A stretch of DNA of 64,000 nt, taken from positions 310,001 through 374,000 of the forward strand of contig NZ_CP114058.1 of NCBI RefSeq assembly GCF_026967475.1, written 5' to 3'. Under the pieces are notes generated by a model, which was not told the DNA's origin, searched no databases, and saw only the letters and a list, made by a program, of their open reading frames with translations. The DNA is from Rouxiella chamberiensis. GTDB lineage: Bacteria > Pseudomonadota > Gammaproteobacteria > Enterobacterales > Enterobacteriaceae. A program made the position numbers and the translations under genes. The first letter of the stretch is position 1. Each line of letters opens with the position of its first letter. This document shows positions 1-7,818 of the stretch, piece by piece.

Positions 1-1
1 G

Positions 2-412
2 ATGTTGAATAAAACCCGGTTAATCTCGGCTGAATTTCGTGCGGCCTTATTGCGCCATTATATTTCTCAGGCGTTCATTTCCCTGATGGCTTCTAAACAT
101 GGCAACCCGGTCTTTATTGCTGACGGTGAAATTATTCCTCTCAGCCTGGATAAGGTCGCGGCCAATATTATTTATCACATTGAGCATCCGTTTATTCAAA
201 AGCTGGGCGCAATTGAGGGCGGGCGTTTAGCCGCGCAGGAATTAAATAAGATGCTCAAGCCGGGATTTATGAGCGAAGCCATGCAGCTTTCTTGTTACGG
301 CACGATGCGCCTGTGCCGGGTTTATCAGGACATTATTTACGGTGCGCCGGACGGCGAATTTCCCGCAGGCAGCTGCATCATGGATGAACAGGACGGGGAG
401 GCAACGTTATGA
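2..412 (+). CDS. Small conserved protein of P4-like elements, function unknown
   Basis: This is a 136-residue soluble protein with no signal peptide or membrane segment. The ATG is at the very window edge, so a ribosome binding site cannot be inspected and the true start may lie upstream. Its stop overlaps the start of the primase gene by the four bases ATGA, so the two are translationally coupled and belong to one operon. I recognise the type from the stretch upstream of the primase in P4-like elements, but no function can be assigned. Confidence 0.6.
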   Translation: MLNKTRLISAEFRAALLRHYISQAFISLMASKHGNPVFIADGEIIPLSLDKVAANIIYHIEHPFIQKLGAIEGGRLAAQELNKMLKPGFMSEAMQLSCYGTMRLCRVYQDIIYGAPDGEFPAGSCIMDEQDGEATL

Positions 413-3092
413 GTCACAAGCCGGTATCAGAGGTGATCAGCGCCGCGAAAGGCCGCTGGCCACATATACTTCCTGCGCTGGGTATCACCGTTCCCGCCAA
501 CGGCCAGCACGGAGCCTGTCCAAAATGCGGCGGGAAGGATCGCTTTCGCTTTGATGATAAGGGCGGGCGCGGCACCTGGATTTGTTCGCAGTGTGAACAC
601 GGCGACGGGCTGGACTTAGTGCGTCTGGTCGGCGGGACGACTGCGGCGGAAGCCGCCAAAGAAGTGGCGGCGGCGTTGGCGATGGCCTCAGTGTCATTAC
701 CGACAAACACGCCCGCCAGGAAAGAAGCCTCCCCGGAGCAAAAGCGGGCGATGTGCCTGAAAGCGTATGGTGCGCTACTGGGTCAGTGCATTCAGGGCGA
801 AAGTGAATATCTGAAAGGGAAGGGATTAGACAACACCGAGGGAATGCTAACGCAGGTCATGAAACCGTTCGGGGGCGTGGAGTTTATCCCCGGCTCTCTT
901 TTGTTGCCCTTAACCAACGCGCAGGGGCAGCAAACCGGTGCGCAGCTTATTCACCCCTACGGTGAAAAACGACTCTTACCCCATTCCGCGCTGGCCGGTT
1001 CATTCATCAGCGTGGTTGAACCGGGCGATATCGCCCCTGAGCAGGTGACGATCACCGAAGGGTTTGCGACGGCGCTCACCGTGTCCAGGCTGACGGACGG
1101 GGTTTGCGTGGCGGCCCTCTCGGCAAATAACCTGCTTAACGTGGCGCAGGCCGTGCGTGAAAAGTGGCCGGACGCACGGATCATCATTGCCGGGGACAAC
1201 GACTTTGACGACGGCAAGGAAAACACCGGCAAGCTGTGCGCGCAGAAGGCGGCTAAAGCGGTCAACGGGTGGGTGACGGTGCCGCCCACACGGCATAAGG
1301 CCGACTGGGACGATTTCCGCCAGGAGCACGGCATGGATCGCGCTAAAGAGGCGTTTAAAGAAGAACTCGTGCTGTTTGGCAAAGGGAAAACCAAGTTGCC
1401 GCAGGGGTTCCGCCTGACGCAGGAATACCTGTGGTACGACAAACAGGTGCAGAAATCCGACGGTGACACGGAAATCCGCAACATCAAGCTGTGCAGCCCA
1501 GTGCGCGTCACGGCCATCACCTGCGACGAAGACGGCAGCAACTATGGCCGCCTGCTGGAGTGGGAGGATACCAACGGGATCAGCCGAAAATGGGCAATGC
1601 CGATGGAAATGCTGGCCAGCGCCGGGGAAGAGCTGCGCCGCACGCTGCTGGTTAACGGGCTGTCGTACATCAATATTAACGGCCAGGCGCGTGCGCACCT
1701 GATGGAATACATTTCTCTGTGCAAGCCCGAGCGAAAAGTCACCTGCGTGACCAAAACCGGGTGGCACGGTTCGGTGTACGTTCTCCAGGATGAAGTGATC
1801 GGCGTCGGTTCGGAGTCCGTTATTTTGCAGACCTCAAGCGTTCAGGGGCGGGATTTTAGAACAGCGGGCACGCTGGAAGACTGGCGGGAACAGGTTTCAC
1901 GCTACTGCGTCGGCAACGGGCGGGTGGCTTTTGCCGTGAGCCTGGCGTTTGCCGCACCGCTGCTGAAACTGGTGGGCGTTGGCGGGGGCGGATATCACCT
2001 CAAGGGTGAATCCACGGATGGTAAAACCACTACCATGAAGGTGGCCGCGTGGGTGTGCGGCGGGGCTGACTTCTGGCACACCTGGCGTGCCACCGGCAAC
2101 GCGCTGGAAGGCACCGCCAGCCGCCGCAATGACGCCACGCTAATGTTGGATGAAATTCGCGAAGTAGACGGCAGAGAGGCGGGGAACATTGCCTACATGC
2201 TGGCGAACGGCCAGGGTAAAGCGCGAGCGAGAACGGACGGCAGCGTGCGGGAAACTAACCGCTGGTGCCTGCTGTTCCTGTCCACCGGTGAGCTTTCCCT
2301 GGTCGAACACGCCGCCAACGTGGGGAAAAGACCTACGCTGGGGTTGAGGTGCGGATGATCCAAATCCCCAGCGACACCGGCAAGTACGGCGTGTTTGAGG
2401 AGTTGCACGGTTTTGCTGGCGGCAAGGCGCTGGCCGAACACCTTGAGCAGTCCGTGATGCTGAGCCACGGTGCGCCGTTCAGGGAGTGGCTGCGCTGCCT
2501 AACGGCCGATCTTCCGGGCATGACCAGCAAGGCCAAGGCCATGCTGAAAGAGTTTACCCGCAGGCTGACGCCTGACAACGCCGGGAACCAGGTAGGACGC
2601 GCGGTCACGCGCTTTGCGCTGGTGGCGATGGCGGGCGAGTTGGCCACCGAGGCGGGGATCACCGGCTGGCAACCCGGAGAGGCCTACAACGCGGCCAAAA
2701 GCTGTCTGGATGCGTGGATGTATGACCGTGGCCACACGGCGAACCAGGAGGACGCCGCCGCGCTGGAGCAGGTCAGGGACTTCATGACGCGCAATCAGTA
2801 CAGCCGCTTTGCCGACTGGCACGACTCACACAGCCGCCCGGCCAACATGGTGGGCTTTCGCCGCGTAGAGAAGGGCAGCGGTCAGGAGGATACGGTAACC
2901 ACCTTCTACGTGCTGCCTACCGGCTGGAAGGAGGTCACCAAAGGCTTTGACGCCAAGAAGGTGGCCAGGCTGTGCGCGACGGCGGGCTATCTCGACGTGC
3001 CGGAGGAGGAAGCCAGAACCCAGAAAAGCCTCCGCCTGCCAGAGATGGGGGTTAAACGGGTCTATCAGCTAAACAGCACCGTTTTAGGGTAA
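409..3092 (+). CDS. P4-type primase-helicase (DUF927), apparent frameshift at 2326-2329
   Basis: This is the replication protein of the satellite. The N-terminus has a primase zinc ribbon (CPKC, then CSQC about 24 residues later). A TOPRIM-like part follows, with ITEGFAT and the acidic IAGDND. The C-terminal DUF927/helicase part has a Walker A-like ESTDGKTTT and a Walker B LMLDE. The reading frame breaks at the AAAA run 2326-2329: with one more A the frame continues into the segment ending at 3092, giving about 894 residues. The break lies in the ATPase part, so the literal product would be cut to 649 residues. A base-calling deletion is more likely than a real mutation, because the downstream half stays open. 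The start overlaps the upstream gene (ATGA). Confidence 0.85.
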
Positions 3093-3120
3093 TACTCTCG
3101 CACGAGTCTTATTTATAACT

Positions 3121-3308
3121 GGTAACAGAGGTAACACTGGTTACAACCCCTAATAGCAAGGCCTCGGCCTGTTACCAGTAAAAAGGGTCACTGGTAACAC
3201 TGGTAACAAAGTGCCGAGCGTTACCAGTGGTTACCAGTACTAAACAGGACGAGGTAACAGGATATTTATATATAAAACAAGGGTTTAACCAGTGTTACCT
3301 CTGTTACC
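3121..3308. repeat. Array of GGTAAC hexamers, candidate replication origin of the satellite
   Basis: Ten exact copies of GGTAAC or its complement GTTACC start at 3121, 3130, 3171, 3193, 3202, 3220, 3230, 3253, 3294 and 3303. Several neighbours are 9-10 bp apart, about one helical turn. The array is directly downstream of the primase-helicase gene. In phage P4 the alpha primase-helicase binds short repeated octamers (GGTGAACA) at ori and crr, so an analogous role here is inferred from position, spacing and motif likeness. Confidence 0.6.
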
Positions 3309-3389
3309 AGTCAAAAACGATAAAGCAAACATGAAACCCCGGCTTGAGGCTTCTTTCTGGCTGGCTGGGGTTAAGAAGGATAAAACAGG

Positions 3390-3716
3390 ATGCGAGTATT
3401 CAAAGTGATATGCCCGGAGTGTGATGCTGCGGCCGTAATCAAAAAGACGCACCGCAAACATAAGCATTTTGCTGATCTCTACTGTTCCTGTTCGGATCCG
3501 GAATGTGGTCACACCTTTGTGATGAATATGACCTTCTCGCATACCCTAAGCCCAAGCGGCAGAACGTACAGCCGTATAGTAAAGGATATTGCGGACAACA
3601 TTGCGCCCGCGCAGCGCGAAGAAATAGCGGTTTTTCTGACGAACTCGGCAAAAGAAGCGAGGGAAGGAGAGCAACGTAACAGTGAGGCAAAAAGTACGGT
3701 TGTTCGCCGAAGTTAA
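3390..3716 (+). CDS. Ogr/Delta-type zinc-finger transcription activator
   Basis: This 108-residue protein carries the signature of the P2 Ogr / P4 Delta family: Cys8-x2-Cys11, 22 residues, Cys34-x4-Cys39, followed by HTF. These activators bind one zinc and turn on late promoters of P2-like helper phages through the RNA polymerase alpha subunit. In a satellite such a gene ties gene expression to a helper phage. The C-terminal third is basic and polar and probably disordered. It stands alone, with the hexamer array upstream and a long AT-rich gap downstream. Confidence 0.8.
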   Translation: MRVFKVICPECDAAAVIKKTHRKHKHFADLYCSCSDPECGHTFVMNMTFSHTLSPSGRTYSRIVKDIADNIAPAQREEIAVFLTNSAKEAREGEQRNSEAKSTVVRRS

Positions 3717-4100
3717 TCCGGTGAGCGAAATGCTCAAACGCGGACTTACAGGTTTTTAGCATTACATTTTTTTCAGTTTTGATTTTCATCCCTTGTGCTT
3801 CCAGGCCGCGTGGCGCAAGGGTTCTCACGTTTTACCCCACCCACATACCACTCCCTTTTTGCTCACTTATTTTCACGTAAAATAGAAAAGTTGTTTTTAA
3901 ACATATGGTTAACCGGCATTCAACAAGGTAGGCAGAACTCTAAAACTGAAAAATACTGAAATTCATTTCAATCTTTTCAGTTTGGGATTTACGAGACAAC
4001 ACCAGACGTGGCGCGGCCTGGCGTATCGGTTTGTAAAAAATGAAAACTGAAAAAATTATGCATTGCAAAAACCGCAGGCGGGTGCGGTGTAGTGCAATTT
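3717..4100. other. AT-rich intergenic stretch between ogr-like gene and the RT module
   Basis: No open frame here looks like a gene. It holds four copies of the decamer AAACTGAAAA or its complement (annotated separately), a nested palindrome at 3943-3983 and the first copy of a 13-bp direct repeat at 4020-4032. It may contain upstream control sites or part of the RT-associated RNA. Confidence 0.5.
3770..4053. repeat. Four copies of decamer AAACTGAAAA / TTTTCAGTTT
   Basis: Copies lie at 3770-3779 (minus), 3943-3952 (plus), 3974-3983 (minus) and 4044-4053 (plus). The middle two form a perfect 10-bp inverted repeat that encloses a second hairpin, GAAAT/ATTTC at 3958-3969. Role unknown; a binding site for a regulator of the RT module or an RNA stem are both possible. 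Confidence 0.6.
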
Positions 4101-4129
4101 TTGTTAGATTTCATTTTTTTATTGATACT
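4101..4129 (+). promoter_or_regulatory. Candidate promoter for the RT-associated RNA and SLATT-RT operon
   Basis: TTGTTA (4101-4106) and GATACT (4124-4129) are 17 bp apart, each matching the sigma70 consensus at four of six positions. A start near 4136 would place the hairpin chain and then the SLATT and RT genes on one transcript. The prediction rests on sequence only. Confidence 0.35.
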
Positions 4130-4135
4130 TTAATA

Positions 4136-4300
4136 AGTAGCGGTAGAATTAGATTTCTTGGGGCGTATCGGTTTTCCGATCATCCAGAAATTGGGTGTAA
4201 CTAATTTTGAGGGGATTATATCCCCTAGCTACCTGCTAGCCTGTTTTAATAGGCGTTACTCTTAATACTACGTAAGGCGTCTCAAGAACCCTATCACCTC
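4136..4300 (+). ncRNA. Candidate structured non-coding RNA of the RT system
   Basis: The stretch between the candidate promoter and the SLATT ribosome binding site holds a chain of hairpins: 4153-4191 (ATTTCT/AGAAAT base, top ATCGG-TTTT-CCGAT), 4210-4226 (AGGGGAT-TAT-ATCCCCT), 4225-4239 (CTAGC/GCTAG, competing by two bases) and 4239-4254 (GCCT/AGGC). The 3' part has TACT twice nine bases apart. Defence RTs with SLATT partners are known to need an upstream ncRNA template; assignment here is inferred from position and folding potential. Ends are approximate. Confidence 0.5.
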
Positions 4301-4310
4301 GGAGTGTAAG

Positions 4311-4871
4311 ATGAGTTTGAATAATAAAATATGGTGGACAAGAAAAACCAGGATACAATCCGAGAAACGCCTCTTGAGTTATGATATCCACTCTCAATTA
4401 ATGCTCCTTTGGTATTCAATCGTTCTTGTTTGTGTATCTATTTTTGAGTTGAAATTGCCATCCCCAAGTAACTTTTTTCCTTTGATAATGGTAACTCTAT
4501 CTGTATTGGTTCTATGCGCGACTCTTTTTGTAAACAATAGAAACTTTAAAGAGAGGGCTATGTTAATGAAGCAGTGCTATGAGCAGTTGAGTATTATTAT
4601 CGAGAAGCTTAATAGTACGGAGTCCGATTCGGTTGAGTTAAATAGAGAGTATCAAAGTATTTTGAGTGTTTGCGAGAACCACAAGGATATTGATTTTAAA
4701 AAAGCTGTGGTTTCCGAGTTTTATAATACACACGCTAGCCAAGTTGATAGCTTAACTAAAAAACCGACAAAAATTCAAACTGCTGTTGTTCTATCAAGTT
4801 CAATCGGATACTCCATCTTCTTATTGGTTTTATTTATATTCCCCTTGTTGATTTCTATATATTTGAGGTGA
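4311..4871 (+). CDS. SLATT-domain membrane protein, partner of the reverse transcriptase
   Basis: This 186-residue protein has two closely spaced hydrophobic segments (about residues 29-46 and 55-74), a central charged helical region and a C-terminal membrane segment (about 158-184). This matches SLATT proteins, two-transmembrane effectors of bacterial conflict systems thought to damage the membrane when triggered. GGAG at 4301-4304 is a good ribosome binding site six bases before the ATG. The RT gene follows after four bases, so the pair is one operon. I expect it to be the killing or effector arm while the RT senses or makes DNA; that division of labour is inference. Confidence 0.7.
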   Translation: MSLNNKIWWTRKTRIQSEKRLLSYDIHSQLMLLWYSIVLVCVSIFELKLPSPSNFFPLIMVTLSVLVLCATLFVNNRNFKERAMLMKQCYEQLSIIIEKLNSTESDSVELNREYQSILSVCENHKDIDFKKAVVSEFYNTHASQVDSLTKKPTKIQTAVVLSSSIGYSIFLLVLFIFPLLISIYLR

Positions 4872-4875
4872 TGTC

Positions 4876-6210
4876 GTGAAAATATGGGATGAGTATGACA
4901 GGATATTCAAAGAAGATAACCTAATAAGAATTTATAAGGAATTTGTCATCCTGTCTGCAGCGACAGGCATAGATAATATGACTCATAAAAAATTATGGGA
5001 GATTTTTGATTCGCAAATATCAATTATCAGAAGAAAAGTATTGTTGGGAGAGTATCGTTTTACCAAGTATAAGTTGAAACTTATTAGTAAAGGAAGAGGA
5101 AAGCCTCCTCGAGAAATATCAATACCAACAATTCGTGATAAAATTGCATTAAGAGCTCTATGTGATTTTCTTCAAAATAGATTTTCCGCTTCTTTGAAAT
5201 TTTCTATTCCGCAATTGGTTGTTAAAGATATTAAAGAGGTTTTGTTGTCAGCTGAATATGATGCATTTATTAAACTTGACGTGTCAAACTTTTATCCGAA
5301 AATAAATCATAAAAAGTTACTTACTACTCTTAGAAAGAGAATTAGAGATGAGAGAATATTAGCGCTTATTCTGAGTGCTATCACTGCGCCTACGGTATCA
5401 AAATCAAGCAGCTCTGACAAGCTTGCTACAGTCGGTGGTTCTCAGGGCCTTTCTATATCTAATGTGCTTGCTGCAATATACTTATCCAATATCGATAAAT
5501 ATTATAGTCAAATGGAAGGTATTAAGTATTTTAGATATGTAGATGATATTTTAATTCTTTGTCGTAAAGAAGAATGTATTCAGCTATCCAAAGATGTTAT
5601 TAAAAGATTTAAAAATATTCGTTTAGAAATTCACGATCCTATAAAATCCCCAGATAAATCCTCTGTAGGTGTCCTTGGTGTGAGTGATTTTTCTTACTTA
5701 GGATATCAGTTTTCATCTACTCAGGTTTCCGCTAAACAGGCATCTAAAGATAGACTTCGCGAATCAATTATGTCTATTTTTACAGGTTATAAATACTCAA
5801 AAATTAAGAGCAAAGAATTTCTTGAATGGCGAGTCAATTTAAGGATTACAGGGTGTGTATTTCAAGCAAAGTCTAAGGGGTGGTTGTTCTTCTTCTCTGA
5901 AATAAATGATGAGGTATTTTTGCATGCAATGGACGCCTTTATTAATCGGCTATGTATTCGTTATAATGTAAAAATAAATGTAAAAAGTTTCGTAAGAGCA
6001 TTTTACCAAGTCAAACATAATCGTTCTAAAACTAGTTATATTCCAAATTTTGATAACTATACTGAAGAGCAAATGTGTGATGTTCTTAATAAATACTTCA
6101 AAAAATCTACAGAAAACATGAGACTTGAGGAGATTAGTTATAACTTCAGGAAAAGAATCTCAAAACAAGTTAAAGAACTTGAAACGGATATTACTGATGC
6201 AGGTTATTAA
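4876..6210 (+). CDS. Defence-associated reverse transcriptase (UG/Abi type, DRT10-like)
   Basis: This 444-residue RT has motif A with Asp135 (KLDVSNF), motif B GSQGLS (about 188-193) and the catalytic YVDD at 221-224. The N-terminal part RGKPPREISIP is typical of RT motif 1 regions. There is no maturase or endonuclease domain, so it is not a group II intron protein, and no retron-type msr-msd is recognisable next to it. The start is GTG at 4876, using GAGGTG of the SLATT stop region as ribosome binding site. The RT + SLATT + upstream RNA arrangement matches what I recall for DRT10 systems; the subgroup needs a tree. It sits beside the integrase, the known defence hotspot of P4-like satellites. 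Confidence 0.85.
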   Translation: MKIWDEYDRIFKEDNLIRIYKEFVILSAATGIDNMTHKKLWEIFDSQISIIRRKVLLGEYRFTKYKLKLISKGRGKPPREISIPTIRDKIALRALCDFLQNRFSASLKFSIPQLVVKDIKEVLLSAEYDAFIKLDVSNFYPKINHKKLLTTLRKRIRDERILALILSAITAPTVSKSSSSDKLATVGGSQGLSISNVLAAIYLSNIDKYYSQMEGIKYFRYVDDILILCRKEECIQLSKDVIKRFKNIRLEIHDPIKSPDKSSVGVLGVSDFSYLGYQFSSTQVSAKQASKDRLRESIMSIFTGYKYSKIKSKEFLEWRVNLRITGCVFQAKSKGWLFFFSEINDEVFLHAMDAFINRLCIRYNVKINVKSFVRAFYQVKHNRSKTSYIPNFDNYTEEQMCDVLNKYFKKSTENMRLEEISYNFRKRISKQVKELETDITDAGY

Positions 6211-6211
6211 A

Positions 6212-7390
6212 TTAATTTGTTTTTTCATTTAGCAAATAATCACTGAATGATTGGAGCATTTTTTTTCGACTTTCTAAATACTGCGCATGATTGTAAGTTC
6301 CGCGAATTGAGTTTTTATCAACATGCGCAAGTTGTAACTCTATCCAGGCGCTATCAAAACCTTGCTCATGCAAGATAGTGCTCATGGTGTGCCTGAATCC
6401 ATGTCCTGTGGCTTTCCCATGATACCCGATCAGTTTTAGTACCTTATTAATGCTCCCTTCACTCATCGGCTTACTGGCATTATTGCGCCCAGGGAACACG
6501 AGCTGGTAACGCCCTGTTAGCGTCTCTAACTGGCGTAGGATCTCCAGTGCCTGCGTTGATAATGGAACTAGGTGAGGACGTTTCATTTTCATGCGTTCCG
6601 CAGGGATCTCCCACATAGCATTTTCTAAATCAAACTCCTCCCATCTTGCTGCTCTTAACTCGATTGTTCGGGTGCCGGTTAGCATTAGCAGCTGCGTGGC
6701 CAATTTAGTTATGATGCTGCCTGAGTAGGAATCCAGAGCTTTTATAAAAGCAGGGAGTTCATCCGCCATCAGGAAGGGGTAGTGGTTTCTTTTTGGCGTC
6801 TGTAAGGCGCTGGCCAGATCTGGAGCTGGGTTATACGCGGCGCGGCCAGTAATAACAGCGTAGCGGAATACCTCTCCACAGCGTTGGCGTACTTTACTGG
6901 CTAATTCTACCGCTCCCCGACCTTCAATTTTCTGAAGTACAAGCAGCAACTCTAAAGGCTGGATCCCATCAATTGCCCTTTCACCCAGGAAAGTAAATAC
7001 ATTCAACTCAAGAAGACGGATCACTGACTGAGCGTAATTCTCTGTCCAGGATGCTTTCTTAGCGGCATGCCATTCCAGAGCAATAGCTTTGAATGTATTG
7101 CCAGCAGCGGACAGCTGAGCAAGTTTACCGGCTTTACGGGCTTCACTCGGATTTATACCTTTGGCCAGTTGGGATTTGGCTTCTTCACGTCTGGCACGCG
7201 CATCTGCCAAAGAAACTGCGGGATACACACCAAAAGAAATCATTTTTGGCTTACCTGCAAAGCGATATCTGAACCGCCAGCCTTTCGCACCCGAGGTTTC
7301 GACGAGCAAAGAAAGCCCATTACCATCATTGAGGGTGTAGGGTTTTTCGGTTGGTTTGGCGCGTTTTATTTGGATATCACTGAGTGGCAT
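6212..7390 (-). CDS. P4-type tyrosine integrase of the satellite
   Basis: This 392-residue integrase inserts and excises the satellite at tRNA-Arg. The N-terminal DUF4102-type domain (residues 1-85, with NDGNGLSLLV and the FGVYPAVSLADAR motif) is typical of P4-like integrases. Catalytic residues are visible as Arg241 (TGTRT), His330 and Arg333 (HGFRH), His356 and nucleophile Tyr366 (GTYNH). It is read away from the tRNA, whose 3' end lies 160 bp from its start. Its stop is one base from the RT stop, so the two genes converge with no terminator space. Confidence 0.95.
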   Translation of the reverse strand: MPLSDIQIKRAKPTEKPYTLNDGNGLSLLVETSGAKGWRFRYRFAGKPKMISFGVYPAVSLADARARREEAKSQLAKGINPSEARKAGKLAQLSAAGNTFKAIALEWHAAKKASWTENYAQSVIRLLELNVFTFLGERAIDGIQPLELLLVLQKIEGRGAVELASKVRQRCGEVFRYAVITGRAAYNPAPDLASALQTPKRNHYPFLMADELPAFIKALDSYSGSIITKLATQLLMLTGTRTIELRAARWEEFDLENAMWEIPAERMKMKRPHLVPLSTQALEILRQLETLTGRYQLVFPGRNNASKPMSEGSINKVLKLIGYHGKATGHGFRHTMSTILHEQGFDSAWIELQLAHVDKNSIRGTYNHAQYLESRKKMLQSFSDYLLNEKTN

Positions 7391-7550
7391 GTGTATAGCT
7401 CTCTACATCGAACCTGAGTTATACGCAATTATATACACAATTGTGCGAGCTTTTACTGCATTTTCTTAGATGTGCTGAGACGTGGTTTTAGATTATTTGT
7501 TTGAAAGATATGTGTTTTTAGACTTTAAGAGATGTAATGAGCAGTGAAAA

Positions 7551-7625
7551 TGGTGTCCCCTACAGGAATCGAACCTGTAACTAGCCCTTAGGAGGGGCTT
7601 GTTATATCCGTTTAACTAAGGAGAC
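7551..7625 (-). tRNA. argW: tRNA-Arg, anticodon CCT (argW-type)
   Basis: The 75-nt gene folds as a cloverleaf. The acceptor arm GTCTCCT pairs with AGGGGAC, the anticodon stem is AGCCC/GGGCT, the loop CTCCTAA has anticodon CCT at 7592-7590, the T arm holds GGTTCGATTCC, and the 3' CCA is encoded. It closely matches E. coli argW. It is the insertion target of both elements: the satellite at its 3' end, the prophage inside its 5' third. The gene remains complete. Confidence 0.95.
7607..7625. repeat. attL core of the prophage (19-bp direct repeat)
   Basis: It is identical to 46333-46351 and corresponds to nucleotides 1-19 of tRNA-Arg. Flanking bases differ on both sides. The neighbouring integrase gene (7819) shows this is the integrase-proximal end. 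Confidence 0.9.
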
Positions 7626-7664
7626 TTTGTGCGGCATTGTTTCGCAATGTTCGCCGTTGTTTGT

Positions 7665-7694
7665 ATCTTATCGTAATTGCTCATGTTTTTTCAA
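7665..7694 (-). promoter_or_regulatory. Prophage-borne promoter for tRNA-Arg
   Basis: On the minus strand TTGAAA (7694-7689) and TAAGAT (7670-7665) are 18 bp apart and point at the tRNA 33 bp beyond the expected start. The block 7664-7703 matches 34 of 40 bases of the native upstream block 46389-46428, and both lie at nearly the same distance from the att core. Confidence 0.65.
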
Positions 7695-7766
7695 GCTTTA
7701 CGTTTTAATTCGTTCCTCTTTGTTCCAGTACGTTTGAGGTCATAATCACTTCGTTCACTTGCCAAT

Positions 7767-7809
7767 GAGTACAGATTGAGTACAGAATGATTTAACCAGT
7801 GTGTACAGG
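7767..7809. repeat. Candidate integrase arm-type sites (GAGTACAGA repeats)
   Basis: GAGTACAGA occurs at 7767-7775 and 7778-7786, 11 bp apart, followed by GTGTACAGG at 7801-7809. The right end carries GTGTACAGA at 46249-46257. Repeated short sites flanking the core are expected for arm-type integrase binding; function is inferred. Confidence 0.4.
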
Positions 7810-7818
7810 AAAATCATT

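Larger units (their letters stand above)
1..7550. mobile_element. P4-like satellite / integrative element (left end outside window)
   Basis: The element holds, from the tRNA inward, a P4-type integrase, an RT-SLATT cargo module, an Ogr/Delta-type activator, a hexamer array and a primase-helicase. This gene set is typical of P4-like satellites of P2-type phages. The integrase lies next to the 3' end of the tRNA-Arg gene, the usual att position for this integrase family. The other att site must lie left of base 1, so the full extent is not visible. The primase end is GC-rich and the cargo (about 3750-6210) is strikingly AT-rich, which marks the cargo as a separate acquisition. Confidence 0.8.

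Noticed and set aside
957..1767. Minus-strand frames of 194 and 255 codons opposite the primase gene
   Set aside because: Shadows of the primase-helicase; no start signals and no recognisable family.
2326..2329. Programmed frameshift in the primase gene
   Set aside because: The site lacks a slippery heptamer and stimulatory structure, and similar indels occur all over the window.
3121..3308. GGTAAC array as a CRISPR array
   Set aside because: Repeats are six bases with irregular spacing on both strands and no cas genes nearby.
4876..6210. Reverse transcriptase as retron or group II intron enzyme
   Set aside because: No maturase or HNH part, no intron domain V-like hairpin, and no inverted a1/a2 repeats flanking an msr-msd; the SLATT partner points to a defence RT.
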